Origin: CALGLS01 sp047626155
Lineage (GTDB): Bacteria > Bacteroidota > Bacteroidia > Chitinophagales > Saprospiraceae
DNA: 17,947 bases
Assembly (NCBI GenBank): GCA_047626155.1
Contig: JBLHRR010000118.1
Span: 1-17,947 of the forward strand
Direction: 5' to 3'
Under the pieces are notes generated by a model. That model was not told the origin of the DNA. It saw only the letters and a list, made by a program, of their open reading frames with translations, and did not search any database. Both the position numbers and the translations under genes were made by a program. Positions 8,889 to 16,892 of the stretch are shown piece by piece (within the stretch, counting starts at the first letter, position 1; the number at the start of each line of letters is the position of its first letter).

Positions 8889-8949
8889 GGGAGACGGTGG
8901 ACGGTTCCGCTATTAGAAGGTCCGTCCCCCGTCTTTCTGTCTACCGTAA
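8889..8949. repeat. Solo heptad inverted repeat (hairpin, no ORF)
   Basis: The short spacer between two permeases holds the same heptad family as at 5933-6428 but with no gene inside. The arm AGACGGTGGACGG at 8892-8904 pairs with the inverted copy at 8922-8934 with one mismatch, around a 17-base loop. The outer right part, read on the minus strand, gives CGGTAGACAGAAAGACGG at 8930-8947. This aligns with CGGTAGACGGTAAGACGG at 5934-5951, the outer end of the first element. It could be an emptied or minimal version of that element, and its hairpin may also affect the transcript here. Confidence 0.72.
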
Positions 8950-8972
8950 AAAATCAATTAAAATTAATAATT

Positions 8973-11333
8973 ATGCTCTTTAAAAATTTAAGATACACCT
9001 TTCGAAACCTTTGGAGAGATAAATTTTATACGTTACTAAATGGGTTTGGTCTTACACTCGGAATGACCGTAGTGTTACTGATTTCTTTATGGATTCAGAC
9101 GGAGCTGTCTTATGACAATTACCATTCTAAAAAAGATACGGCTTACCTCATTTTGGGAGATACGGAGTTTGGCGGGGAGCGAAGCCTTGGTATCAGAACA
9201 CCTGCATTATTAGCCGGAGCTACCAGAGCAGAAATTCCGGAGGTAGAGAAAATTGCCAGAACTACCCAGTTGTGGAAACCTGTTTTAAAGCATGGCAACA
9301 CTCTTGTAGATGCGAAAAATACTTTCTTAGTAGATGCGGAGCTACTTGGTATTTTGGATTTCAATTTCATAAAAGGAGACCCAGCTAATGCATTGGCTGT
9401 TCCAAGTAACATTGTACTTACGGAGAGTATTGCTTCCATGGTTTTTGGAGAAGAAGAACCGATGGGGAAAATTGTAGAACTGGAAAGTAAGCTCAAGTTG
9501 ACGGTAACAGGTATCATCGAAAATACGCCAGTGAATACCCATATGCCCGTGGATTGCTTAGTTCCGCTGGAAGGAAATATCAGACAGTTTATGAACGAGC
9601 AAAGCCTAAGTTGGTACTCGTATAATTTTTCGTCCTATCTCTTGTTGAAACCAAATGCGGATCCGGAAGAAGTAGGAAAAAAGTTATCGGCTTTAATACC
9701 AGACCGAGAAGATGAAGATGCATCCAAAAAGAGTCTCTTTAAACTGCATCCGGTCGCTAATATTTATATGGGCTTGAGCGAAATGAAATATGGCTTCGTA
9801 AAAGGAGATTGGAAACACATTAACCTCTTTGGTTTTATCGGACTTATTATATTACTGATTGCTTCGATCAACTACATCAACCTGACTACCGCTAGAGCTG
9901 CGCATCGGGCGAAAGCCACCGGGATAAGAAAGATAGTGGGAGCTACGAGATCTCAACTCATTGGGCAGCACCTGTTAGAAGCTTTTTGTCTGGTTGGTAT
10001 TTGCAGTTTACTTGCACTCTTTCTCGCACATTTTAGCATTCCCTTTTTTGAACAAATAGCGGGGAAGGAATTTCCTTTTTTAACTATATTTTCTTTGCAA
10101 AACTTTTTACTTAGTGGTGGGATTGCTTTTGCAACAGTATTGTTAAGTGGGATACAACCGGCAATACAACTTTCCTCCTTTCGACTCGTGGAAGTCTTAA
10201 AAGGGAGTGGCTTCAAAGGAGTAGCTGGGAAAGCAGGATTGAGAAAAGCACTGGTCATTGTTCAGTTTGTCAGCTCCGCAGCCTTAATCATTTGTACGCT
10301 GTTTATGATCCGGCAAATGGATTTTATTCAATCAGCTAAACTGGGTTATGAAAAAGACCATACCTTTTCTTTTCGGCATCCGGGTGAAAATCCAAGAGTC
10401 CTCAAAGAAGCACTTAAAGGACAGGCGGGTATTGATGAGGTAACGATGAGCGATCAGTCTATTGTACATATTTCCAATCGCTTGGGAGGTTTTGAATGGG
10501 AGGGCATGGGAGAAAAAAGGGAACGGTCTCTTTTTCAAACTAATGTCGGATATGAGTACAAAGATTTCTTTGGCTTAGAACTTATCGATGGCCGCTGGTT
10601 CAAGCCTGGTGATTCAGATTCCTCTTCCTTTCTTATCAATGAAACGGCTGCTAAGGCGCTTAATTTAAAAGAGCCTGTCGGTAAATGGATCGACTTCTGG
10701 GGCGAACGTGGAACTATTGTTGGCGTCATTAAAGATTTTCATTTTCAGTCTTTCCATAATGATATTCAGCAACTGATCTTCCGTCAGAATGGAGATTGGT
10801 TTCCGACACTCTATGTCAAAACAACTGGAGAAAATACAGCAATCGCGATCGCCTCTGCGGAGAAGGTATTCAAAGCACATCATCCCGATGCCATTTTTAA
10901 ATACGAATTTCTGGATGAGACTTATGACAATTTATATAAAACAGAAACGAAAACCAGCGCCCTGTTTTTATTCTTTGCACTAGTAGCTATCCTGATTTCT
11001 TGCCTCGGGATTTTTGGCTTAGCCACTTACACTGCAGAAAAACGATTTAAAGAAATTGGAATCCGTAAAGTACTGGGCGCTTCCGTTTACAGCATCGTAC
11101 ATTTATTATCTAAAGACTTTTTAAAACTGGTTTTTGCCTCCTTGATTATTGCCATTCCTATTGCTTGGTATTTCATGAATAGTTGGTTAAGTAATTTCGC
11201 ATACCATATTAAATTAGACTGGTGGGTATTTGCTGTTGCAGGTTTACTGGCGGTTGCTATCGCATTTGTAACAGTATGTTTACAATCGTTTAGAGCTGCA
11301 CTAGCTAATCCAGTAGAAAGCATAAAAGAATAA
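8973..11333 (+). CDS. ABC transporter permease, MacB/FtsX type
   Basis: The 786-residue protein has a first helix at about 20-42 and a periplasmic domain to about 283. The first FtsX core has a helix near 284-303 and the motif AKATGIRKIVGAT at 313-325, where the usual acidic residue is replaced by Thr. A further helix is at about 425-445, then the second periplasmic domain to about 660, and the last core with FKEIGIRKVLGAS at 692-704. It ends NPVESIKE. It lacks an ATPase domain and should be an inner-membrane subunit. The ATG follows an AT-rich leader directly after the solo heptad repeat. Its stop is followed at once by the operator-like repeats of the next spacer, so it is probably the last gene of the first group, although no clear terminator is visible. 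Confidence 0.93.
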   Translation: MLFKNLRYTFRNLWRDKFYTLLNGFGLTLGMTVVLLISLWIQTELSYDNYHSKKDTAYLILGDTEFGGERSLGIRTPALLAGATRAEIPEVEKIARTTQLWKPVLKHGNTLVDAKNTFLVDAELLGILDFNFIKGDPANALAVPSNIVLTESIASMVFGEEEPMGKIVELESKLKLTVTGIIENTPVNTHMPVDCLVPLEGNIRQFMNEQSLSWYSYNFSSYLLLKPNADPEEVGKKLSALIPDREDEDASKKSLFKLHPVANIYMGLSEMKYGFVKGDWKHINLFGFIGLIILLIASINYINLTTARAAHRAKATGIRKIVGATRSQLIGQHLLEAFCLVGICSLLALFLAHFSIPFFEQIAGKEFPFLTIFSLQNFLLSGGIAFATVLLSGIQPAIQLSSFRLVEVLKGSGFKGVAGKAGLRKALVIVQFVSSAALIICTLFMIRQMDFIQSAKLGYEKDHTFSFRHPGENPRVLKEALKGQAGIDEVTMSDQSIVHISNRLGGFEWEGMGEKRERSLFQTNVGYEYKDFFGLELIDGRWFKPGDSDSSSFLINETAAKALNLKEPVGKWIDFWGERGTIVGVIKDFHFQSFHNDIQQLIFRQNGDWFPTLYVKTTGENTAIAIASAEKVFKAHHPDAIFKYEFLDETYDNLYKTETKTSALFLFFALVAILISCLGIFGLATYTAEKRFKEIGIRKVLGASVYSIVHLLSKDFLKLVFASLIIAIPIAWYFMNSWLSNFAYHIKLDWWVFAVAGLLAVAIAFVTVCLQSFRAALANPVESIKE

Positions 11334-11343
11334 AGAGCCTACC

Positions 11344-11357
11344 GTTCATTTCTGAAC
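11344..11357. promoter_or_regulatory. Palindromic operator-like site 1 (putative upstream activator site)
   Basis: GTTCATTTCTGAAC is a palindrome with 5-base half-sites GTTCA/TGAAC and a 4-base centre. It is the first of two related sites; the shared 10-mer ACCGTTCATT starts at 11341 and again at 11362. Dyads of this kind in tandem upstream of a -24/-12 element are typical of binding sites for dimeric NtrC-type activators. The assignment is an inference. Confidence 0.55.
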
Positions 11358-11364
11358 ACAAACC

Positions 11365-11378
11365 GTTCATTATCGGAC
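11365..11378. promoter_or_regulatory. Palindromic operator-like site 2 (putative upstream activator site)
   Basis: GTTCATTATCGGAC repeats the first site with a degenerate right half. The two are offset by exactly 21 bases, two helical turns, so bound dimers would lie on the same face of the DNA. The site is centred about 98 bases before the start point implied by the -24/-12 element. Confidence 0.5.
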
Positions 11379-11442
11379 AATGAATAAGGAGGTTTGTCAT
11401 GATGGAATTGTATAAGGTTCTGTAAATCAAAGTGTTAATCTA

Positions 11443-11459
11443 TTGGCATGCCATTGGGA
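11443..11459 (+). promoter_or_regulatory. Sigma-54-like -24/-12 promoter element
   Basis: TTGGCATGCCATTGGGA resembles the sigma-54 consensus YTGGCACGrNNNTTGCW. The -24 GG (11445-11446) and the TTGGCA block are intact and the spacing to the -12 dinucleotide is correct. However, the -12 GC reads GG (11457-11458) and some linker bases differ. Transcription would start near 11469, leaving about 44 leader bases before the ATG at 11513. The two dyads upstream fit, but the -12 mismatch keeps this tentative. Confidence 0.45.
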
Positions 11460-11512
11460 AGTTTTATAGTACAATAGAAGTATAACTGAACTCACTTCAA
11501 CCCTCGTAAATC

Positions 11513-13927
11513 ATGTTAAAAAACTATATAAAAATTGCTTGGCGAAATATCTTAAAACACAAGTTATTTTCCGCTCTAAATATTTTTGGACTGGCAACAA
11601 GTATGTCTGTCTGCCTATTGCTCATTATGATTTTGAGTGATCAATATTCTTATGATAATTTTCACGAAAAAGGAGATCAGATCTATCGAATTATCAGTAG
11701 CCGTCATCAAAAAGGAGAAGAGGTTAAAGTTGCAGAAGTTGCAACGACTTCTATGGCCATCGTCGAACCTTTAAAAAAGGAATACCCTTTTATCGAAAAG
11801 GCAAGTCGTGTGGTCAGTATAGATAAGGGTTTTCATTTGGGCGATAAAACACTTTATGGTGACAAACCAGGTTATTTTGTTGATGCAGATTTTTTGGAAA
11901 TGTTTGACTTTGGTTGGTTGTTGGGCGACAAGCATACCGCTTTAATTCAGCCTAATTCCATTGTATTGACCGAAAGTGCAGTGGAAAAATTTTACCCAGG
12001 AGTAGCCGTTCTGGGTAAAACAGTCGGGTACGGCGAATTAGGAACCTTCACCATTACAGGAGTAATCCCGAACCCTCCTGTTCGTTCGCACATTTCCTTT
12101 GATTATTTGGTTTCTTACGCAAGCGTAGATGCTATGAATGCGAAGGAGAGAGAAAAAATTTCTATATATGGAGAGGGGCATATATCAAAAGGACTAGTGT
12201 ACGTGTTGTTAGAAAATGGAATAGCTCAAAGCAAATTTGATGACGCTTTAGCGGCTCAGGCGGTTAAGTATAACGATAGGAGCGAGGTACATAATTTTTT
12301 ATTCTTATCTCAAGCTTTGTCCGACATCATGCCTTCCCAAGACTTAGGCAATGAAATAGGAACAGGAACTCCTGCAATTCTCCTTTATTTTTTAATGAGC
12401 TTGGGCTTCTTATTAATGCTGGCAGCCAGTTTTAATTACATGAATTTATCACTTGCTCGTTCCTTAAAACGTTCCAAAGAAATTGGAATCCGTAAAGTAA
12501 TCGGTGCCAGAAAAAAAGATATTGTATTCCAGTTTTTAGGAGAAGCCATTTTAATTGCGCTACTGTCTCTTTTAGTTGCATTAGTGTTGTTAGAATTATT
12601 GATTCCCGTGTTTTATGGTTTGGATCCTTTTATAGGACAGACGGTTCATTTGACTCGGTCACCATTGATGTATCTTGGTTTTTTCGGATTTAGCTTGGTC
12701 ATTGGCTTATTGGCAGGTCTTTTTCCTGCGTTTAACATTTCATCCTTTCAACCAATTCAATCCCTCAAGCAGTTGTCTAATGTCAAAATATTTTCAAAAG
12801 TTGGTATTCGAAAGGTACTCATTACGATGCAGTTTGCTTTATCATTACTTTTTATCTTAATTGTAATTATTGTTTTACAACAACATAAGCACGTAATCGA
12901 AACTGATCTTGGGGTACGTGCTGATAACCTGATGAACATCTGGATGACTGAGTCCGTTGATTTTGATGTATTTTCACAACAGGTTGAGCAAATCAATGGC
13001 GTTGAAGCTGTTTCCAGTTCTTCCGTCGATATGCTTATAGGAGGAAGAGCAGAAGTTACTGCCCATTTCAAAAATAATACAGATTCCATTCAATTAGGTT
13101 TTAATGCTGTTGCTCAAAATTTTATCGATTTCATGGAAATTGAAATAATCGAAGGGAATAATTTTCCAGAAGATATCAATACCGCAGCCGAGCAATTCAT
13201 CATATTGAATGAAACAGCAGTAAAACGAATGGGCTATGAAACGCCAAAGCAGGCTATCGGTGAAATTGTGATGCTCGGAAGTGGCGGCGACTCTGGATTG
13301 AAAATCATTGGTGTTACCAAAGACTTCCATCACGATAATATTTGGTTTACGTCTATCCAACCATACGCTCTTAGACAAGGAGGCGAATTTCAAAAAAAGT
13401 TAGATGTCAGATTAAGCGCTGCTAATAGCGTGGCAACTATTGCTGCCATTCATGAACTTTGGAATAAGCTTTCACCGAAAGAATCAATTAGCGCTTACTT
13501 CACAGAAAGAAGAATGCGCAATCTTGATAAATTTTTCCAGATGGGTTCTCGTATTATTGGATTTATAGGCTTTCTAACTATTCTTATTTCCTGTATGGGC
13601 TTATTGGGAATGGTCATTTTTACCGTTGAAGGCAAGCTTAAAGAAGTAGGTATTCGAAAAATACTTGGTGCCAGTGAAATCAGTATCAACTGGCAATTAT
13701 CTAAAGGGTTTTTAATGCTTTTGGGTATTGCCATAATAATTGCCATTCCAATTACTATTTTCCTTGCCAACCTGTGGTTACAGAATTTTGTACTTCGTAC
13801 GCCCATAAGCTTTTGGATGATTTCCATTGGTGTAGGATTGATGTTATTTCTTGCACTAATAACGGTGGTGTCTCAAACAAGTATAGCGGCTAGAAGAAAC
13901 CCTGTGAACGTTTTAAAAACAGAATAA
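11513..13927 (+). CDS. ABC transporter permease, MacB/FtsX type (divergent subgroup)
   Basis: The 804-residue protein has the same plan: first helix about 20-42, periplasmic domain to about 285, first FtsX core with a helix at about 288-309 and SKEIGIRKVIGAR at 321-333, a helix near 435-455, second periplasmic domain to about 678, and a last core with LKEVGIRKILGAS at 709-721. It is the most divergent of the six. The tail reads NPVNVLKTE instead of NPVESI, and the last FtsX entry reads ISCMGLLGMVIFTVEG rather than the ACLGLFGLA type. It is the first gene after the regulatory spacer and so is probably the first gene of its own transcription unit. The next permease starts two bases after its stop, indicating co-transcription and probably translational coupling. 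The ATG gives an N-terminus that aligns with the paralogues. Confidence 0.92.
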   Translation: MLKNYIKIAWRNILKHKLFSALNIFGLATSMSVCLLLIMILSDQYSYDNFHEKGDQIYRIISSRHQKGEEVKVAEVATTSMAIVEPLKKEYPFIEKASRVVSIDKGFHLGDKTLYGDKPGYFVDADFLEMFDFGWLLGDKHTALIQPNSIVLTESAVEKFYPGVAVLGKTVGYGELGTFTITGVIPNPPVRSHISFDYLVSYASVDAMNAKEREKISIYGEGHISKGLVYVLLENGIAQSKFDDALAAQAVKYNDRSEVHNFLFLSQALSDIMPSQDLGNEIGTGTPAILLYFLMSLGFLLMLAASFNYMNLSLARSLKRSKEIGIRKVIGARKKDIVFQFLGEAILIALLSLLVALVLLELLIPVFYGLDPFIGQTVHLTRSPLMYLGFFGFSLVIGLLAGLFPAFNISSFQPIQSLKQLSNVKIFSKVGIRKVLITMQFALSLLFILIVIIVLQQHKHVIETDLGVRADNLMNIWMTESVDFDVFSQQVEQINGVEAVSSSSVDMLIGGRAEVTAHFKNNTDSIQLGFNAVAQNFIDFMEIEIIEGNNFPEDINTAAEQFIILNETAVKRMGYETPKQAIGEIVMLGSGGDSGLKIIGVTKDFHHDNIWFTSIQPYALRQGGEFQKKLDVRLSAANSVATIAAIHELWNKLSPKESISAYFTERRMRNLDKFFQMGSRIIGFIGFLTILISCMGLLGMVIFTVEGKLKEVGIRKILGASEISINWQLSKGFLMLLGIAIIIAIPITIFLANLWLQNFVLRTPISFWMISIGVGLMLFLALITVVSQTSIAARRNPVNVLKTE

Positions 13928-13929
13928 AA

Positions 13930-16338
13930 ATGATAAAGGATTATTTAAAAATAGGAATCAGAAACCTCCTAAAGCATCGCGCCAACACCTTCATCCATGT
14001 ACTCGGATTAGCCATTGGCCTCGCCGCATTTTTGCTCATTAACCAGTACGTCCTCTTCGAAAAAAGTTATGACCGTTTTCATTCAAACGCGGATCAGCTT
14101 TATCGTGTGACTACGGATATTTTATCGGACGGCGTCGTTTATACCCGCGATGCCAACACCTATGCCCCTGCCGGGAAAGTGTTGGAAGAAGAGCTTCCAG
14201 AAGTGATTGGTTCCTCGACCTCTTTACTCATGCAAGACATGGTTTTTCAAAGAAAGGGAAAACCATTTCAAGAAGACCTCCTCGCTGTTGATGAAAGTTT
14301 TCTAAAGTTATTTGACTACGAAGTTCTTGCTGGCGATCCAAGTAATTTATTGAAAGAGCCCAACACGATGGTTTTGACTGCATCGCATGCAAAAAAGTAT
14401 TTTGGCATCAATGACCCTATCGGGCAAACAGTAGATTACGTTGCTTTTGGTGCAGAGAAAGAGGCTTTTAAAGTTACGGGAGTTGTAGTGGATCCTCCGC
14501 CAAATACGCATTATCATTTCAACATGCTAGTCTCTTTAAGTTCTGTAAAAGAACGGATGGAAAAAGATGGGTGGAGAGCTAATAATTATTACGGGTACAT
14601 TCTGTTGGATGAAAAAGCAGACATCGCTTCTGTTAACGGAAAACTACCTGCGCTATCCAAAAAATACTTAAGTAAGGAAGGTGACGAACTATTCAATTTA
14701 CAAGCAGTAACTGACATTCATTTGCATTCGGATATGACTTTTGAACCAACGGTGCATGGAAGTAGTCGCGCTGTTAATTTTTTGCGAATCATTTCTATTT
14801 TTATTTTATTAATTGCTTGGATCAATTATATCAATCTATCAACAGCTCGAGCCGTGGAAAGAGCTAAAGAAGTAGGAATGCGCAAAGTAGTGGGCGCTCG
14901 AAAATCACAACTCATTGGGCAGTTTTTTACAGAGTCTTTATTGGTTAATTTCTTTGGAATGCTCTTAGCCGTTTTAGTGACTTATTTCACGCTTCCATTT
15001 TTCAACCAATTAGTCGGAAAAGAAGTGTTAGGAAGTTTGTGGACAAGCAAACAATTCTTATCAACCCTTTTGCTTTTCTTTGGTATCGGTACGCTGGTTA
15101 CTGGTATTTACCCTGCTATAGTTTTATCCTCGTTCAAACCAATTGGTGTATTGAAAGGCAGTTTTAGCAAAAGCAAGCAGGGGGTCTTTTTAAGAAAGAA
15201 TTTGGTAATTTTTCAATTCGCCGCTTCGTTTGCTTTAATCGCTGGTACTATGGTCGTTTATCAACAACTTCGCTACATGACCAATCAGGAGATGGGGATG
15301 AATACCAAGCAGGTCCTTAGTTTTAATAACCCGGAATATGAAGGCGATAATGTAGAACAATTCATAAGCAAATTCAATGCATTCAGAAATACGCTTAAAC
15401 AAAACAATGACATTAAAAATATTTCTTCCATTGGCTGTCTTCCTGGTGGAAACAGCCACGACATTAATTCCACCGATGGTAGCTTTAGCGTTGAGGGCAT
15501 ATCCACTCCTGTGAAATCGACCACGTATTTAAACTTCATTGATTACGAAACCGTTGATGCTTTGGAATTGAAACTTGTCGCTGGAAGAACATTTCAAGAG
15601 GACATGCGTAGCGATTCAAATGCGGTTTTAATCAACATGGCCATGCTGAAATTATTAAACATCCCTGATCCTGCCTCTGTCATCAATAAAAATTTTGTTC
15701 GTGGAAACGATTTTAAATTCCGTATTCTTGGCGTGCTTGATGACTTCAACCGTTCCACTTTAAAAAGTCAAATAGAACCGACTTTCTTTTTACCATTAAG
15801 GGTAGCAGGATATAGTGTAGCAAAATTAAACAGTAAAGATATACCTGCAACCATAAGTAAGATCGAAGAGGCTTATTTAAGTTTCTTCCCTGGTTCCGGA
15901 TTTAACCCGATCTTTTTAGATCAAAAATTTGAAAGACTTTATACAGAGGATCAAAAATTCGCTTCGGTCTTTTCGGTCTTTTCTATCCTGACCATCTTCG
16001 TCGCCATCATGGGCTTATTCGGTCTAGCTTCGTTTATGTCTTTACAAAGAACTAAAGAAATTGGCATCCGAAAAGTGCTGGGCGCTTCCATTTCTGAAAT
16101 CATTCTAATGTTTTTCAAAGACTTCCTTTTGTTGATTGGAATCGGACTCGCCATTGGAGGGCCACTAATATATTTGGCTATGACGGAATGGCTGAATGGC
16201 TATGCTTTTAGAATTGAATTTCCTTGGTGGGCCATGTTGGTCGCAGCAGGAATACTATTGTTGGTTTCCTTTTTAACAGTAAGCTTACATTCGTTCAAAG
16301 TCGCACGAATGAATCCGGTGGAGAGCATTAAAGAATAA
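13930..16338 (+). CDS. ABC transporter permease, MacB/FtsX type
   Basis: The 802-residue protein has a first helix at about 20-42, a periplasmic domain to about 280 with the common motif DPPPNTH at 188-194, a first FtsX core (helix about 284-303, AKEVGMRKVVGAR at 312-324), a helix near 425-444, a second periplasmic domain to about 675, and a last core with TKEIGIRKVLGAS at 708-720. The tail is NPVESIKE. Only two bases separate it from the preceding stop, so the two permeases form a tight pair and may act as a heterodimer, as LolC and LolE do; that pairing is an inference. There are no ATP-binding motifs. It is the last intact member of the array; a possible relic of another permease tail follows directly. 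Confidence 0.93.
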   Translation: MIKDYLKIGIRNLLKHRANTFIHVLGLAIGLAAFLLINQYVLFEKSYDRFHSNADQLYRVTTDILSDGVVYTRDANTYAPAGKVLEEELPEVIGSSTSLLMQDMVFQRKGKPFQEDLLAVDESFLKLFDYEVLAGDPSNLLKEPNTMVLTASHAKKYFGINDPIGQTVDYVAFGAEKEAFKVTGVVVDPPPNTHYHFNMLVSLSSVKERMEKDGWRANNYYGYILLDEKADIASVNGKLPALSKKYLSKEGDELFNLQAVTDIHLHSDMTFEPTVHGSSRAVNFLRIISIFILLIAWINYINLSTARAVERAKEVGMRKVVGARKSQLIGQFFTESLLVNFFGMLLAVLVTYFTLPFFNQLVGKEVLGSLWTSKQFLSTLLLFFGIGTLVTGIYPAIVLSSFKPIGVLKGSFSKSKQGVFLRKNLVIFQFAASFALIAGTMVVYQQLRYMTNQEMGMNTKQVLSFNNPEYEGDNVEQFISKFNAFRNTLKQNNDIKNISSIGCLPGGNSHDINSTDGSFSVEGISTPVKSTTYLNFIDYETVDALELKLVAGRTFQEDMRSDSNAVLINMAMLKLLNIPDPASVINKNFVRGNDFKFRILGVLDDFNRSTLKSQIEPTFFLPLRVAGYSVAKLNSKDIPATISKIEEAYLSFFPGSGFNPIFLDQKFERLYTEDQKFASVFSVFSILTIFVAIMGLFGLASFMSLQRTKEIGIRKVLGASISEIILMFFKDFLLLIGIGLAIGGPLIYLAMTEWLNGYAFRIEFPWWAMLVAAGILLLVSFLTVSLHSFKVARMNPVESIKE

Positions 16339-16340
16339 TC

Positions 16341-16368
16341 AGGAAAACCGGTAGATAGTATTCGATAA
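16341..16368 (+). pseudogene. Possible relic of a permease C-terminal tail
   Basis: Immediately after the last permease stop, in another frame, the codons at 16345-16368 read KPVDSIR then TAA. This mirrors the NPVESIR ending of the paralogues. The 21 bases from 16345 differ at only four positions from the matching stretch in the tail of the permease ending at 4231. Nothing homologous remains upstream of it, so it would be the last few codons of a deleted or partly duplicated copy. The match is short and could be chance. Confidence 0.45.
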
Positions 16369-16583
16369 TAATAAGACATATCGCGGCCGAGCCGCAAATA
16401 AAAATCAAAACCCAAGATGCGGTGCACTGTGGTTTCATCTGAAACTTTATTTCCCTTCACGAGGTCGGGACAAGCTTTTAGCAAAATCTTACAGTTGTAA
16501 TACATTTCATAATTCAATGAAGAACCTTTTGAGGAATCAAAATTTTCTTCAAAGCAAGTATTTTATTTCATCACTCTTTCACG

Positions 16584-16629
16584 AATAGACAGGCAGTAGT
16601 CATCAAGCTGATGACTACTTGCCTATTTT
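16584..16629. terminator. Putative bidirectional rho-independent terminator
   Basis: The arm GTAGTCATCA (starting about 16597) pairs with TGATGACTAC around a three-base AGC loop. The stem extends through GGCA/TGCC with a one-base bulge to AATAG/CTATT. A run of T (CTATTTTA) follows on the + strand and A-rich bases precede it. It could end the permease transcript, about 250 bases downstream of the last stop. Confidence 0.6.
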
Positions 16630-16654
16630 ATGAAGAGCCTACTAATGTAGCTTA

Positions 16655-16713
16655 TCACACAGAGGCCACAGAGCTAGCGCAAAAAATGCGTTAGCTCTGT
16701 GTTCTTTGTGCGC
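16655..16713. repeat. Large CACAGAG-type palindromic repeat
   Basis: The inner stem is 15 bp: 16667-16681 (CACAGAGCTAGCGCA) pairs with 16687-16701, with one wobble, around an AAAAA loop. The outer flanks, CACAGAGGC on the left and the inverted GCACAAAGAA on the right, continue the pairing imperfectly. Repeats built on CACAGAG / CACAAAG units are common between genes in Bacteroidota (general knowledge, not checked here). It may be a dispersed palindromic element. Confidence 0.6.
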
Positions 16714-16791
16714 CCTTTGTGAGCACTCATATCGCACAGCCTACAATTAGATATTTCCCTTTCTGCATCCCAGCCTTCTCTACTCCTTTCG

Positions 16792-16827
16792 GTTTGTATC
16801 GTGCGAAATATTATTTCAAATACAAAC
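16792..16827. repeat. Nested inverted repeat
   Basis: GTTTGTAT at 16792-16799 is perfectly inverted as ATACAAAC at 16820-16827, and inside it GAAAT (16805-16809) is inverted as ATTTC (16813-16817). It could be an operator or a stem-loop; function unknown. Confidence 0.35.
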
Positions 16828-16865
16828 ATAAACACATATTAATAACCTGTCTTCTTAGGTTTTTA

Positions 16866-16892
16866 CACCTTAAATATTACTTTTACAAGGTG
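16866..16892. repeat. Short inverted repeat CACCTT/AAGGTG
   Basis: CACCTT at 16866-16871 is inverted as AAGGTG at 16887-16892, and the outer TTA/TAA bases extend the match with a one-base offset. It may be a regulatory dyad upstream of the transhydrogenase gene, but it is 150 bases from the start codon and has no supporting copy. Confidence 0.25.

Noticed and set aside
9143..9517. 124-codon open frame on the minus strand
   Set aside because: It is antisense to the first periplasmic domain of a well-supported permease and matches no known pattern.
11387..11425. Short reading frame MMELYKVL with a strong AAGGAGG five bases upstream, possibly a leader peptide
   Set aside because: It lies upstream of the promoter-like element and ends after eight codons, so it would not be in the leader of the following permease; nothing else supports it.
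16383..16395. GCGGC-CGA-GCCGC hairpin as terminator of the last permease
   Set aside because: The stem has only five pairs and is followed by AAATAAAAATC, not a T run on the + strand; the hairpin at 16584-16629 is a better candidate.
16200..16517. 105-codon open frame on the minus strand spanning the end of the last permease and the spacer
   Set aside because: Half of it is antisense to the permease and half translates intergenic repeat-like sequence; no family resemblance.
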